Source: Paenibacillus sp. HB172176
GTDB lineage: Bacteria; Bacillota; Bacilli; Paenibacillales; Paenibacillaceae
NCBI RefSeq assembly: GCF_011947265.1
Contig: NZ_JAATHD010000004.1
Span: forward strand, 1 to 64,000
DNA: 64,000 bases
Reading direction: 5' to 3'
The notes beneath the pieces are model-generated. The model was not told where the DNA came from, did no database searches, and was given only the letters and a program-made list of their open reading frames with translations. Shown here piece after piece: positions 37,165 to 45,596 of the stretch. The translations under genes and the position numbers were made by a program. Numbering within the stretch: the first letter of the stretch is position 1; the number at the start of each line of letters is the position of its first letter.

Positions 37165-38670
37165 ATGCGCAAACCTACTATAGCCGTGATCTCCGCGCTG
37201 CTCTTAATCAGTCTGCTTGTAAGCGCTTGCCGCGGCGACAACAATAATGAGAGTGCGATATCTTCGGCCGGAACCGGCAATGACAAGATCGTTACGCTCC
37301 GAATGATCATGCCCGGAGACGAATCGCCGCGCATGAGGGAGTTCGTGGACAACGAGCTTAACGCGAGGCTGCGGCATGATCTGAACATGGAGCTCGACCT
37401 GACCTATATCCCGTGGGGGAGCTATCAGCAGAAGCTTGAGCTGGCCCTCTCTACCGGCGAGAAATATGATCTGTTCTGGTACGGCACGCCCTTCGTGTCC
37501 GGTTATATGACGCAGGGCTATATTCAGCCGCTCGACGATTTGCTCGAGCAATACGGCAGAGATCTCATCGCGAATATTCCCGCCGAGAATTTCAAGCTCG
37601 ATCGTATTAACGGCAAGCAATGGGCGATTCCGTCCCAGGCGTTCACGTCCGCCGGCAAATTCACATCGATGCTGGTCCGTCAGGATCTGCTGGAATCGGT
37701 CGGCATGAGAGAGATTCGATCGATTGCCGATTTGGAGCTATTTTATAAGAAGGTGCATGAGAGAGATCCAAGCTATTACGGCTATCTGGAGACGGATCGC
37801 GGCCAGGATATTCTATGGAGGGAAATTGGGGGCCGCAATTATACGATGTTGGACGAGCGGCAGCTGTTCGCGGTAGATGAGGATTCGGGCGAGCTGATGA
37901 ATTACGTGGAGTCCGAGCTGTACAAGAAGACGGTCCAGCTTCGCGAATCCTGGGTGGACAAGGGCATTATCGATCGCGATCTCGTCGGCAATCCGGCGGC
38001 GAAGATCGATCAGGAGAATGCCGGCAAGCTGCTCTTCCGAGTCGGCGCGGTGTCGCGCGCAATGGAGAATTGGCAGACCGCCCAGAAGGCTGATCCGAAC
38101 GCCAGGCTTCGCGAATATTATTTGTCGCCGGGCAAGCCGAAATATATTACCGCCCCCAGCAATGAAGCGTATATGATTCCTTCCGCCGCTGAGCATCCCG
38201 AGCTCGCGATGCAATTCATGAACTGGATTTTGCAGAGCAAGGAGAATTACATGTTCATCATCTACGGCGTAGAGGGCGTCGATTACGAGCTGGATGACGG
38301 TGAGATCAAGCTGCTGACGAATGATCAGCTCATGTACGAGTGGATGTGGCGGAACACGAATTACTTCACAGCGCCGAGGATTGTGGATGATGAAGTAATC
38401 GACGATATGCTCGGGAATGACGATAACGCTCGAATTTCCAAGCTGTTCGGCTTTCACTTTAACGAAGAGCCGGTGAAGAACGAGCTGGCCAAGGTGATGA
38501 CGGTGTACAAGGAGAAGTTCGAGCCAATCAACTTCGGTCTGGTCGGTTACGACGAAGGCTATGAGGATGCGATTCAGTCGCTGAAGAAGGCCGGACTTGA
38601 TATCGTGTTCGCCGAGGTGAAGAGGCAGTTCGAAGCCTTCCGCGCGCAAACGGGGGATGAGGATGAATAA
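37165..38670 (+). CDS. Binding lipoprotein in an operon with a two-component system
   Basis: 501 residues. Signal peptide with lipobox VSAC (Cys about 23), then a type-1 solute-binding fold (IVTLRMIMPGDESPRMREFVD, YDLFWYGTPFVSGYM, APSNEAYMIPSAAEHPELAMQFMNWIL). Its stop overlaps the histidine kinase start. No permease genes are present at this locus, so it more likely presents a ligand to the kinase than serves import, although loading a permease from another locus cannot be excluded. The ribosome site is weak (GGGGTC). A cre-like sequence lies inside the lipobox codons. Confidence 0.82.
   Translation: MRKPTIAVISALLLISLLVSACRGDNNNESAISSAGTGNDKIVTLRMIMPGDESPRMREFVDNELNARLRHDLNMELDLTYIPWGSYQQKLELALSTGEKYDLFWYGTPFVSGYMTQGYIQPLDDLLEQYGRDLIANIPAENFKLDRINGKQWAIPSQAFTSAGKFTSMLVRQDLLESVGMREIRSIADLELFYKKVHERDPSYYGYLETDRGQDILWREIGGRNYTMLDERQLFAVDEDSGELMNYVESELYKKTVQLRESWVDKGIIDRDLVGNPAAKIDQENAGKLLFRVGAVSRAMENWQTAQKADPNARLREYYLSPGKPKYITAPSNEAYMIPSAAEHPELAMQFMNWILQSKENYMFIIYGVEGVDYELDDGEIKLLTNDQLMYEWMWRNTNYFTAPRIVDDEVIDDMLGNDDNARISKLFGFHFNEEPVKNELAKVMTVYKEKFEPINFGLVGYDEGYEDAIQSLKKAGLDIVFAEVKRQFEAFRAQTGDEDE
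37218..37231 (+). promoter_or_regulatory. Intragenic cre-like sequence
   Basis: TGTAAGCGCTTGCC matches the cre core at 13 of 14 positions, 54 bp inside the lipoprotein gene. It also encodes the lipobox (Val-Ser-Ala-Cys), so the match may be partly fortuitous. Intragenic cre sites near gene starts are known to block transcription in Bacillus. Confidence 0.35.
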
Positions 38671-40384
38671 TTTTGGCATATTCCCCAAGGTGATCGCCAC
38701 GCTCGTCATTTTGCTGACGCCGATTCTGATTCTGTATGCGATCTCCAACCGGACAAGCGTCGGCTTGCTGAAGGACGAGATTATGAAGGTGAAGCAGAAT
38801 CAGATCGAGACGTTCGCAAGCCAGCTCGACCACACCTTGGTGCAGCTCGATACGTATCAGAAGATGCTGTACGAAAGCACGGATGTGCGCAATTTGGCGT
38901 ATCCGGATCTGCTGGGTGATATTTTGCAAAAATACAGAACGGTTCGTTCCGTATCCGAGGAGATTGGCCGCCTTGCCGGCTACGGGGATTGGAAGGCGGT
39001 CATCGCGGTTTCTTACCCGAAGACGGGGAATGTGATCAAGAGCAATTCCAGCCTGAACGCTCTGCCCTCGCAGCTGCCGGCCGAGGATATGCTGTGGCAG
39101 TATTTCGACGATCCGAACGGCTCGTATTTCATGGAGGTGTTATCCTATCCGCGAAGCGACGGCTCGCAGGATGAGGCGGATATGCGGGTCATTGTGAAAA
39201 TGGATGTGGCGGAAATCAAAAGCGCGTTGTCCGATTTCAAGTCGAATGATTCGGGAGATCCGTTCCTCTATCAGCCTGGCAGCGCGCCGATCTACAATTA
39301 TACCTCCGACCGGAAGCTGATCGACGAGCTGCTGACGGACTTTAAGCCGGATTTGCCTCGGGACGAGGGTTATTTCCTCAGCAAGGCGGGAGCTTCGAGC
39401 TACCAGATTCATTATCAAAAGGTAGACGCGCTTGGCTGGTATGTGTTCGATTATGTGCCGATCTCACAGATTATGGCGCCAATCGACCGCAATCTGACGA
39501 TGTTTTACGCGATCTCATCGATGATTCTGTTCATGGCGGTGTTTCTGGCGTTTATCGTGTACCGCAATGTGAGAATTCCGTTCCGCAAGCTGCTGCAGAG
39601 CATGAATATGATCGAGAAGGGCATTTACTCTATCCGAATGAAGGATAAGCCGCGAGGCGAATTCCGCTTCCTATACGATCGCTTCAACTCGATGGCGTCG
39701 CGGATCGAAGCGCTGATCGAGGATGTGTTCAAGGAGCAGCTGCGGTCTAAGGAAGCGACGCTGAAGCAGCTGCAATCGCAGATTAATCCGCATTTTCTCT
39801 ATAATACGCTTGCTTACATCAAGAGCATGATCGAGCTCGACGAAGAGGAAGCGGCGATCGCGATGACGATGAATCTCAGCAAGTATTACCGCTACACGAC
39901 GAAGACGGGCAACAAGCTGGCTACGCTGGCGGAGGAGCTGGACATGGTGTCGCATTACCTGGCGATTCACAGCTCGCTCATGGACGGCTTTGAATATGAG
40001 ATCGAAGTGGATCCCAACATGCTGCAGATGGAGGTGCCGCGCCTGATCGTGCAGCCGATTGTGGAGAATGTGATTCTGCACGGCTTCAAGAATCAAAGCG
40101 GCTTCGGCCTGATTCGCATCACCGGGACGCTGGATGGCGGGCAGGCGCAATTGACGGTAGAGGACAGCGGTGTCGGCATGGAGCGGTACGCGCTCGAGGC
40201 GCTCAATGTTCGCAACCGGGCCGACAACACGGAGACGATTGAATCGGGCATGCAAAATGTGCATCAACGGATGAAGCTGCTGTTCGGGGAAGGCTCGGGC
40301 TTGATGCTCCGGCGCTCGGCGCTTGGCGGCGTGTGCGCGGAGCTGACGTGGACGAGCGGCGGGAAGCAGGGCGATCAGACGTAG
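38663..40384 (+). CDS. Sensor histidine kinase, YesM type
   Basis: About 573 residues. A transmembrane helix at 9-28, an extracytoplasmic Cache-like domain to about 280, a second helix (about 285-305), a HAMP segment, a His_kinase domain with QINPHFLYNTLAYIKSM (phospho-acceptor H377) and a HATPase domain (VENVILHGFKN, VEDSGVGM). GGGGG at 38652-38656 gives better spacing to ATG 38663 than to ATG 38657; the start overlaps the lipoprotein stop by 8 bp. It should phosphorylate the YesN-type regulator that follows. Confidence 0.88.
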   Translation: MNNFGIFPKVIATLVILLTPILILYAISNRTSVGLLKDEIMKVKQNQIETFASQLDHTLVQLDTYQKMLYESTDVRNLAYPDLLGDILQKYRTVRSVSEEIGRLAGYGDWKAVIAVSYPKTGNVIKSNSSLNALPSQLPAEDMLWQYFDDPNGSYFMEVLSYPRSDGSQDEADMRVIVKMDVAEIKSALSDFKSNDSGDPFLYQPGSAPIYNYTSDRKLIDELLTDFKPDLPRDEGYFLSKAGASSYQIHYQKVDALGWYVFDYVPISQIMAPIDRNLTMFYAISSMILFMAVFLAFIVYRNVRIPFRKLLQSMNMIEKGIYSIRMKDKPRGEFRFLYDRFNSMASRIEALIEDVFKEQLRSKEATLKQLQSQINPHFLYNTLAYIKSMIELDEEEAAIAMTMNLSKYYRYTTKTGNKLATLAEELDMVSHYLAIHSSLMDGFEYEIEVDPNMLQMEVPRLIVQPIVENVILHGFKNQSGFGLIRITGTLDGGQAQLTVEDSGVGMERYALEALNVRNRADNTETIESGMQNVHQRMKLLFGEGSGLMLRRSALGGVCAELTWTSGGKQGDQT

Positions 40385-40539
40385 ATGGGCGAGACGCAGA
40401 ATGACCAGGAGCGGGACGGCGGGAAGTAGAACTACGACACACAGCGGAGAGAACAGCTCATTCTGGAGAAGCGATCCCAAGAATGATCGTCTCTCACAGC
40501 AACATGTCTGTAAGCAACTAAAGTTAGACAGGGGAGGCG

Positions 40540-42252
40540 ATGGCTGTGTACGAAATATTGCTTGTGGACGATCATACCCACTTGGTCGACAGCATGGCGA
40601 TTACGATTCCATGGGAAGCGATGGGCATCGCGGCGGTGCATAAGGCTTACTCCGGCGAGGAGGCGCTGGAACTGCTCGCTTATCATGCCATCGACATTGT
40701 CGTCACGGATATTCAGATGAACGGCATGAGCGGGCTCGAGCTTATTTCGCGCATTAATGAAAAGCAGCGCAATGTGCGAACGATTATTTTGACAGGCCAC
40801 GACGAATTTCAATATGCGAAAGAGGCGCTGCACAATCGCGTATCCGAATACCTGCTGAAGCCGGTGCCCAACGAGGAGCTTGCGCAAACGGTGCGAAGGC
40901 TGCTCGCCGAGATCGAGCAGGAGGGCAAGGCGCTGGTCGATCAGCAGAAAATTACGGATTTGTTCCGCGAAAGCCTTCCGAGGCTTCGCGAATCGCTGTT
41001 GTTGGATTTGCTCGCCGAGCAGAGAATAGCTCCGTCCGCCCTGAAGGAGAAAATCGATCTGTACCGGCTGGGCTTTCGCCTGGATCAACCGGCCACGCTG
41101 CTCTGCATCAGGATCGAAGAGGATTATTCGAATATGGATCTGTACAGCGTGTCGCTTCTGGAATACGCTTTCTGCAATATTGCGGAGGAGGTATTTTCGG
41201 GACATTATCGCATTTGGACATGCAAGGATCCTTACGATTATTTCATTATGATGGTTCAACCGCTGGAGGGCGAAGAAGGTACTGGTACAGAAGCAGTTGG
41301 TCCTGGAGGTATAGAAGGCGGGGCGGCGGGAGATTCAGGAACGAGCTCAGTAACGAGCGCGGGGACAAGAGCATTTCTTGAAGATCTGGCCAGGCATGTG
41401 CAGCATCAGGTGAAGCTCTATTTGAAAATGAAGGTGTCGATTGTCGTGAGTCCTCCAGGCAAGCTGCTTCCGGATTTGGCGGGGATGTATCATGCGGCGC
41501 TGTCTACCTACTCTGATTTCATCGGCTATCAGACGGAGAGCTATCTGAACGTGATGGGGGATCAGACGAAGATCGCGCTTCGGCCGCTGTCTTCGCTGTA
41601 CGCGACGCCGACGCTGATGCAATTGATCGACGTGGAGCAATGGGGCTCTTTCGAGGAGAAGCTGACGGCAATCTTCGATGAGCTTGATCATCATGCGGAC
41701 AATACGAATGAATACGGCTTCGAGATCTACACAGCCTTGCTCCAGGCCTTCACGTATTATGTTCACAAGAAGGGGAAGCGGTTCTTCGAGGTGTTCGGCA
41801 GAGATATCGACATGATGCTGAAGGCGGAGGCCAGTTGGAGCTCCGGCCCCCTTCGCGAATGGGCGATGGCCAGCTTCCATCAGCTGAAGGCCTACAGCAG
41901 CAATCGCTCGAATCATCTGCGCTCGGAGCTGATGGAGCGGGTATACCGGTTCATGACGGAGCATCTGAGCGAAGCGACGCTTCAGTCGGTAGCCGACCAT
42001 GTCGAGCTTCATCCGGTCTATGTCTCCAACCTGTTCAAGCAGGAGAGCGGGGAGAATTTCTCCGCTTACGTCCTGCGGTTGCGCATGGATAAGGCCGTGG
42101 AGCTCTTGGGCGACAAGGAGCGGAAGGTGAGCCAGATCGCTCTGGAGGTCGGGTACCAGAAGCCGCAATATTTCATCAAGCTGTTCAAGAACCAGTTCGG
42201 CATGACGCCTCAGGATTTCCGGAACAAGAATGCCGAGGAGAGCCGGATATAG
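40540..42252 (+). CDS. Response regulator, YesN type (REC + AraC)
   Basis: 570 residues. Receiver domain (1-120) with D10, D11, phospho-acceptor D57, T85 and K107. A long central region follows with a low-complexity Gly/Glu stretch (about 247-275). The C-terminal AraC domain (about 465-565) has LQSVADHVELHPVYVSNLF and VSQIALEVGYQKPQYFIKLF. GGGGAGG precedes the ATG. 155 bp after the kinase gene, so probably the same operon, completing a lipoprotein-kinase-regulator module. Targets are likely sugar genes outside this window or the operon itself. Confidence 0.9.
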   Translation: MAVYEILLVDDHTHLVDSMAITIPWEAMGIAAVHKAYSGEEALELLAYHAIDIVVTDIQMNGMSGLELISRINEKQRNVRTIILTGHDEFQYAKEALHNRVSEYLLKPVPNEELAQTVRRLLAEIEQEGKALVDQQKITDLFRESLPRLRESLLLDLLAEQRIAPSALKEKIDLYRLGFRLDQPATLLCIRIEEDYSNMDLYSVSLLEYAFCNIAEEVFSGHYRIWTCKDPYDYFIMMVQPLEGEEGTGTEAVGPGGIEGGAAGDSGTSSVTSAGTRAFLEDLARHVQHQVKLYLKMKVSIVVSPPGKLLPDLAGMYHAALSTYSDFIGYQTESYLNVMGDQTKIALRPLSSLYATPTLMQLIDVEQWGSFEEKLTAIFDELDHHADNTNEYGFEIYTALLQAFTYYVHKKGKRFFEVFGRDIDMMLKAEASWSSGPLREWAMASFHQLKAYSSNRSNHLRSELMERVYRFMTEHLSEATLQSVADHVELHPVYVSNLFKQESGENFSAYVLRLRMDKAVELLGDKERKVSQIALEVGYQKPQYFIKLFKNQFGMTPQDFRNKNAEESRI

Positions 42253-42359
42253 CTGCGAGCTTGATCGTTTGCGGGTTGGGGCGATTCGACTGCGGGGGAT
42301 TTTCGCGGCTGCCAATTCATTGTGAATAAGGGTGAGCCGGTTCTAAAGGTCATGCGTGA

Positions 42360-42460
42360 CCGTTAGAGACAGAAATAATTTAAACACTTAATTATCTTCT
42401 CTTACGGTTATCGGCGTCCTGTAAAAAAACAAAATGAGAGATAATCGCTTCTTACGGTCA
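42360..42460. repeat. Dispersed CCGTTAGAGAAGAT-family repeats
   Basis: A forward unit (CCGTTAGAGACAGAAATAAT at 42360) faces two inverted units (TTATCTTCTCTTACGG at about 42392, GATAATCGCTTCTTACGG at about 42440). Related units lie at 17037-17113. It fills the gap between two convergent genes and may also act as a transcription barrier. No clear terminator was found. Confidence 0.5.
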
Positions 42461-42537
42461 AATGTGGACTTTAGGCTTCAATTCTTGGACAAGTGGTCAA
42501 GCCTTCTTGAATCCATCCCGCACAAAAGGATATATGA

Positions 42538-43707
42538 TTAGCCTCCGCGATAGATGGCTTCAATAGCCGCGGGTACTGGAACGCCAAGCTCTTCCGTTAA
42601 TATTGTTTTGTAGCGGCGGTAATGCTGTTCGATTGCAGCTCGGTTATTGGCGGAGTCTAAGATCATCATCAGAAGCAGATTCGCCTCTTCGTCGAGGTTA
42701 TTATGGCTGAGCAACCGCCTGCAGACCCGTTTCGCCTCCTCATGTTGATCCTCGGAAATATAGTACCGCACCAGCTTCTTGGCGAAGCCGAGATACAAGC
42801 TCTCCATCCGCTCATGCTCGGCAACAGACCATGGATAGCTTTTGTCCTCGAATAATCCGCCACCGTAGAGCTGCTCCATGGAAGCAGCCCCTTCTATCGT
42901 ATTCACGTCAATTCCCTCGCTCTTGTCGACAAAGCGCTCAAATCGAACGAAATCGGCTTCAATGCTGCTCATATCCAGATGAAGCTGCTCGCGCGAGGTA
43001 TGGATGATCGCCTTCAGCCCATGTGGATTAAGAGCCTTGCGCAGCTGGTAAACGGCTGTGTTGAGATAGGTTTCCGCGTTTTTGAGAGGCATATCCTGAA
43101 AAATATCTTCTATAATTCGGCTCTTGGAGACGCTTCTTCCGCGATGCATGAGCAGATAGAGGAACAGCTCTTGACTCTTCTGCGAAATCCACTTGATCCT
43201 GCCGCTGAATTCGCTGGCGATATCAATCGAACCGAATGCCTGAATGCGGAGCTTGGGCAGGGGCGGCTTGACCGAAGGATCGACATGGCGGGAGTTTTCG
43301 CCCGCATGGCCGACACTAGCAGCATGAGCAGCTTGTTTGGCGACTTCCGTCTTTCTCGACATTGCGCGTTCCACCGTTTTGCGAAGACGGCTCTTGGTAA
43401 CGGGCTTGACCATATAATCCAGCGGATAGGCGTCGAAGGCTTCAAGCGCGAAGTCGCTGTGGGAGGTGACGAACACGATGTCGAGCGCCGAGTTCAGAGC
43501 TCGCAGCTCGCGGGCTAGCTGGAGCCCGTTGTCCTCGGCGATCATGATGTCGACGAAGGCCAGATCGACATGCTCTTCGCGGATATGCGACAGCGCTTCC
43601 CGCGCGCTGGCTACAGAAGCGGTTACCGCCGCCTCCTCCATGCCGGAGAGAAGCTGGCTGATCGCCTTCCTCATGATCGGCTCATCGTCTACAATCATAA
43701 TCTTCAC
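42538..43707 (-). CDS. Response regulator of the SARP type (REC + winged helix + BTAD)
   Basis: 389 residues. Receiver domain (1-120: D7, D8, phospho-acceptor D53, T81, K101). An OmpR-type winged helix (about 145-245: KWISQKSQELFLYLLMHRGR, AETYLNTAVYQLRKAL) and a helical bacterial transcriptional activation domain (about 255-389: ADFVRFERFVD ... AAIEQHYRRYKTILTEELGVPVP). Regulators with this DNA-binding pair (SARPs) bind direct repeats spaced one helical turn. GTG at 43707 overlaps the kinase stop in GTGA, so the two are coupled; GGGAGAGGG lies 5 bp before. Likely regulator of the two SLH surface-protein genes downstream of the kinase. Confidence 0.85.
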   Translation of the reverse strand: MKIMIVDDEPIMRKAISQLLSGMEEAAVTASVASAREALSHIREEHVDLAFVDIMIAEDNGLQLARELRALNSALDIVFVTSHSDFALEAFDAYPLDYMVKPVTKSRLRKTVERAMSRKTEVAKQAAHAASVGHAGENSRHVDPSVKPPLPKLRIQAFGSIDIASEFSGRIKWISQKSQELFLYLLMHRGRSVSKSRIIEDIFQDMPLKNAETYLNTAVYQLRKALNPHGLKAIIHTSREQLHLDMSSIEADFVRFERFVDKSEGIDVNTIEGAASMEQLYGGGLFEDKSYPWSVAEHERMESLYLGFAKKLVRYYISEDQHEEAKRVCRRLLSHNNLDEEANLLLMMILDSANNRAAIEQHYRRYKTILTEELGVPVPAAIEAIYRGG

Positions 43708-45440
43708 GTAATCCCTCTCCCTTCGAGCAAAATATGGAACCTGCTTCCTTCGCCTTGCTTGCTCTCCGCCCAAAGCTTTCCGCCATTTAAATGAACGAAT
43801 CTCCGACAGACAAGCAGCCCAAGCCCGGTGCCCTTCTCTCCCGAGGTTCCTCTTGAAGTGCGAAAGCGTTTTTCATCAAACAGCTCGCGCAACTGATCTT
43901 CGTTCATGCCTATTCCTTTGTCTACAACAACAATTTCGACGATGTCTTCTCCCGAAGCGCTCGCCTTAATCTCAACTGTGCTTTCAGCCTTAGAGAATTT
44001 GACGGCATTGGACAACAGATTGCGAAGTACAAGCGAGAAGGTGTCACGGTCGGCATGAATGTGGATGAGAGGATTGAAGGAATAGGCAAAGCTGATCTCC
44101 TTCACCTCGCTGTTCATTCGCAACTGCTCGACACACTCCTCCACCACCTCGGACAGCTCGATCCATTCCGGCTTTAGCACGATGCCGTCACGCTGGCTGC
44201 GGAACCATTCCAGCAGGTTTTCGACCATACCGAAGGAGGTTCGGACTTGCTGCAGCAAAGCGTCGACGGTTTCGCGGCTTTCTGTTCCTGTTTCTTTGCG
44301 CTCGTTCTCGATCATTTCAATAAGCTGCATCTGAAGCGCGACAGGTCCTCGTATATCATGCGATACGATGGTGAACAGCTTGTCCTGCAGCTGATTGAGA
44401 TGAGCGATATGCTCGAGCCGGCGCTGCTTCTCGGTAATATCGTTTAGCACGGTCAGGCTTCCCAGCTTGCGCTTTCCCTGCGACTTCAGAGGCGATACAT
44501 TCAGGCTGTATACCTTCTCTTCGCCGCCTGTGGAGAAGAGAATTTCGACGGAGCCTTCTCTCATCGTCGCGCACAGTCGCTGCCATTCCGGCCAAGGAGC
44601 GAGCAGGGAGGCAGCAGGTTGATTCATAATGGACGTTAATCCCCGCTCTTCGAACAACAACAGCATAGGCGCGTTGCAATCCACGATCATCCCCCGGGCA
44701 TTCACGATGAGCACGCCTTCGCGCATTGTCTCAACCACGGCGTTTCGAGAGATGGGCACATTGACGAACAGCTTGTGGCGATAAAATAAAATAAGCATCA
44801 TCATACCCGTGAATCCGCAATAAACGGCCGCGGGCTGCAGCCAAGGGGACAGATCCGGCCGCCAGAGCCTGAGCATCTCCACAGCCGGAGGCATGGTTCC
44901 GAACAAGAGGATGAACAGGGCCGGTGTCCGTATTTCGCTTCGAATCGTGCGAACATACATAAGAATTCCAATCATGCACAGTATGTACAGAGATAGATAG
45001 AAGAGGCTGTAGCCGACTGCAAAGCCTGATTTGGTCATGATGAGCTGATCATTGCGGAGAGTGACAGTATCATAAATCAAATGAAGCCTCGAGTCGCTCC
45101 AATTCAGAGCCGCCCATACGCCAAACGGCAGAAACAGAATAAACCGGAGGCTGCGCAGAAGTCTCTCTTTTCCCAATAAATCAAGCGTTAGTAGAATTAG
45201 AAAAGGAAGAATGATGGTATTCATTGTAATTTCGATATAGCGATAGATCAGCTTCGCATCCAGTGAGGAGCTATATAACTCCAGGATTACGCACAAGGAG
45301 AAGACGACCCGACAGAACAGCATAGGGATAAAGAAACGAACGCCGCGCTCGCGTCTATGCGAAAGTGCATAAATCAAAATCATGCCGGTCATGCAAAGAG
45401 CTAGAATCATGGAGGATAGCGAGAGCCATGAGAGAGTCAT
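43704..45440 (-). CDS. Histidine kinase with N-terminal 7TM domain and PAS
   Basis: 578 residues. Seven hydrophobic helices in the first 225 residues (7TM kinase N-terminal type, starting MTLSWLSLSSMILALCMTGM), a PAS domain (about 235-350, MREGVLIVNARGMIVDCN), HisKA with SHDIRGPV (phospho-acceptor H361), and HATPase with LRNLLSNAVKFSK, DKGIGMN and GEKGTGLGLLVC. It reads a signal in or at the membrane and phosphorylates the overlapping SARP-type regulator. The promoter region is shared with the divergent collagen-like gene, 156 bp apart. Confidence 0.9.
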   Translation of the reverse strand: MTLSWLSLSSMILALCMTGMILIYALSHRRERGVRFFIPMLFCRVVFSLCVILELYSSSLDAKLIYRYIEITMNTIILPFLILLTLDLLGKERLLRSLRFILFLPFGVWAALNWSDSRLHLIYDTVTLRNDQLIMTKSGFAVGYSLFYLSLYILCMIGILMYVRTIRSEIRTPALFILLFGTMPPAVEMLRLWRPDLSPWLQPAAVYCGFTGMMMLILFYRHKLFVNVPISRNAVVETMREGVLIVNARGMIVDCNAPMLLLFEERGLTSIMNQPAASLLAPWPEWQRLCATMREGSVEILFSTGGEEKVYSLNVSPLKSQGKRKLGSLTVLNDITEKQRRLEHIAHLNQLQDKLFTIVSHDIRGPVALQMQLIEMIENERKETGTESRETVDALLQQVRTSFGMVENLLEWFRSQRDGIVLKPEWIELSEVVEECVEQLRMNSEVKEISFAYSFNPLIHIHADRDTFSLVLRNLLSNAVKFSKAESTVEIKASASGEDIVEIVVVDKGIGMNEDQLRELFDEKRFRTSRGTSGEKGTGLGLLVCRRFVHLNGGKLWAESKQGEGSRFHILLEGRGIT

Positions 45441-45507
45441 CCGAATCAGTTCCTTTGCGCATAGAGGTTAAGTTTAAATTCTACCATATTTCGAGCCTAT
45501 ATCTCAT

Positions 45508-45544
45508 ATTCTTTCAGAATTCTTTCAGAGCATCTTGATAGGAT
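45508..45544 (+). promoter_or_regulatory. Promoter with 11-bp direct repeats (putative SARP operator), collagen-like gene
   Basis: ATTCTTTCAGA at 45508 is repeated exactly at 45519. The sequence then runs through CTTGATAGGAT, with TAGGAT (45539-45544) as a probable -10. The repeats cover the -35 region, as SARP sites do. An element of the same order and spacing stands before the 48060 gene. On the other strand it faces the kinase promoter. Confidence 0.65.
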
Positions 45545-45596
45545 AAGCAAACGTATGTGCAAAGAAGAGACTATTCGAAATTGGAGGATTTGTGGA

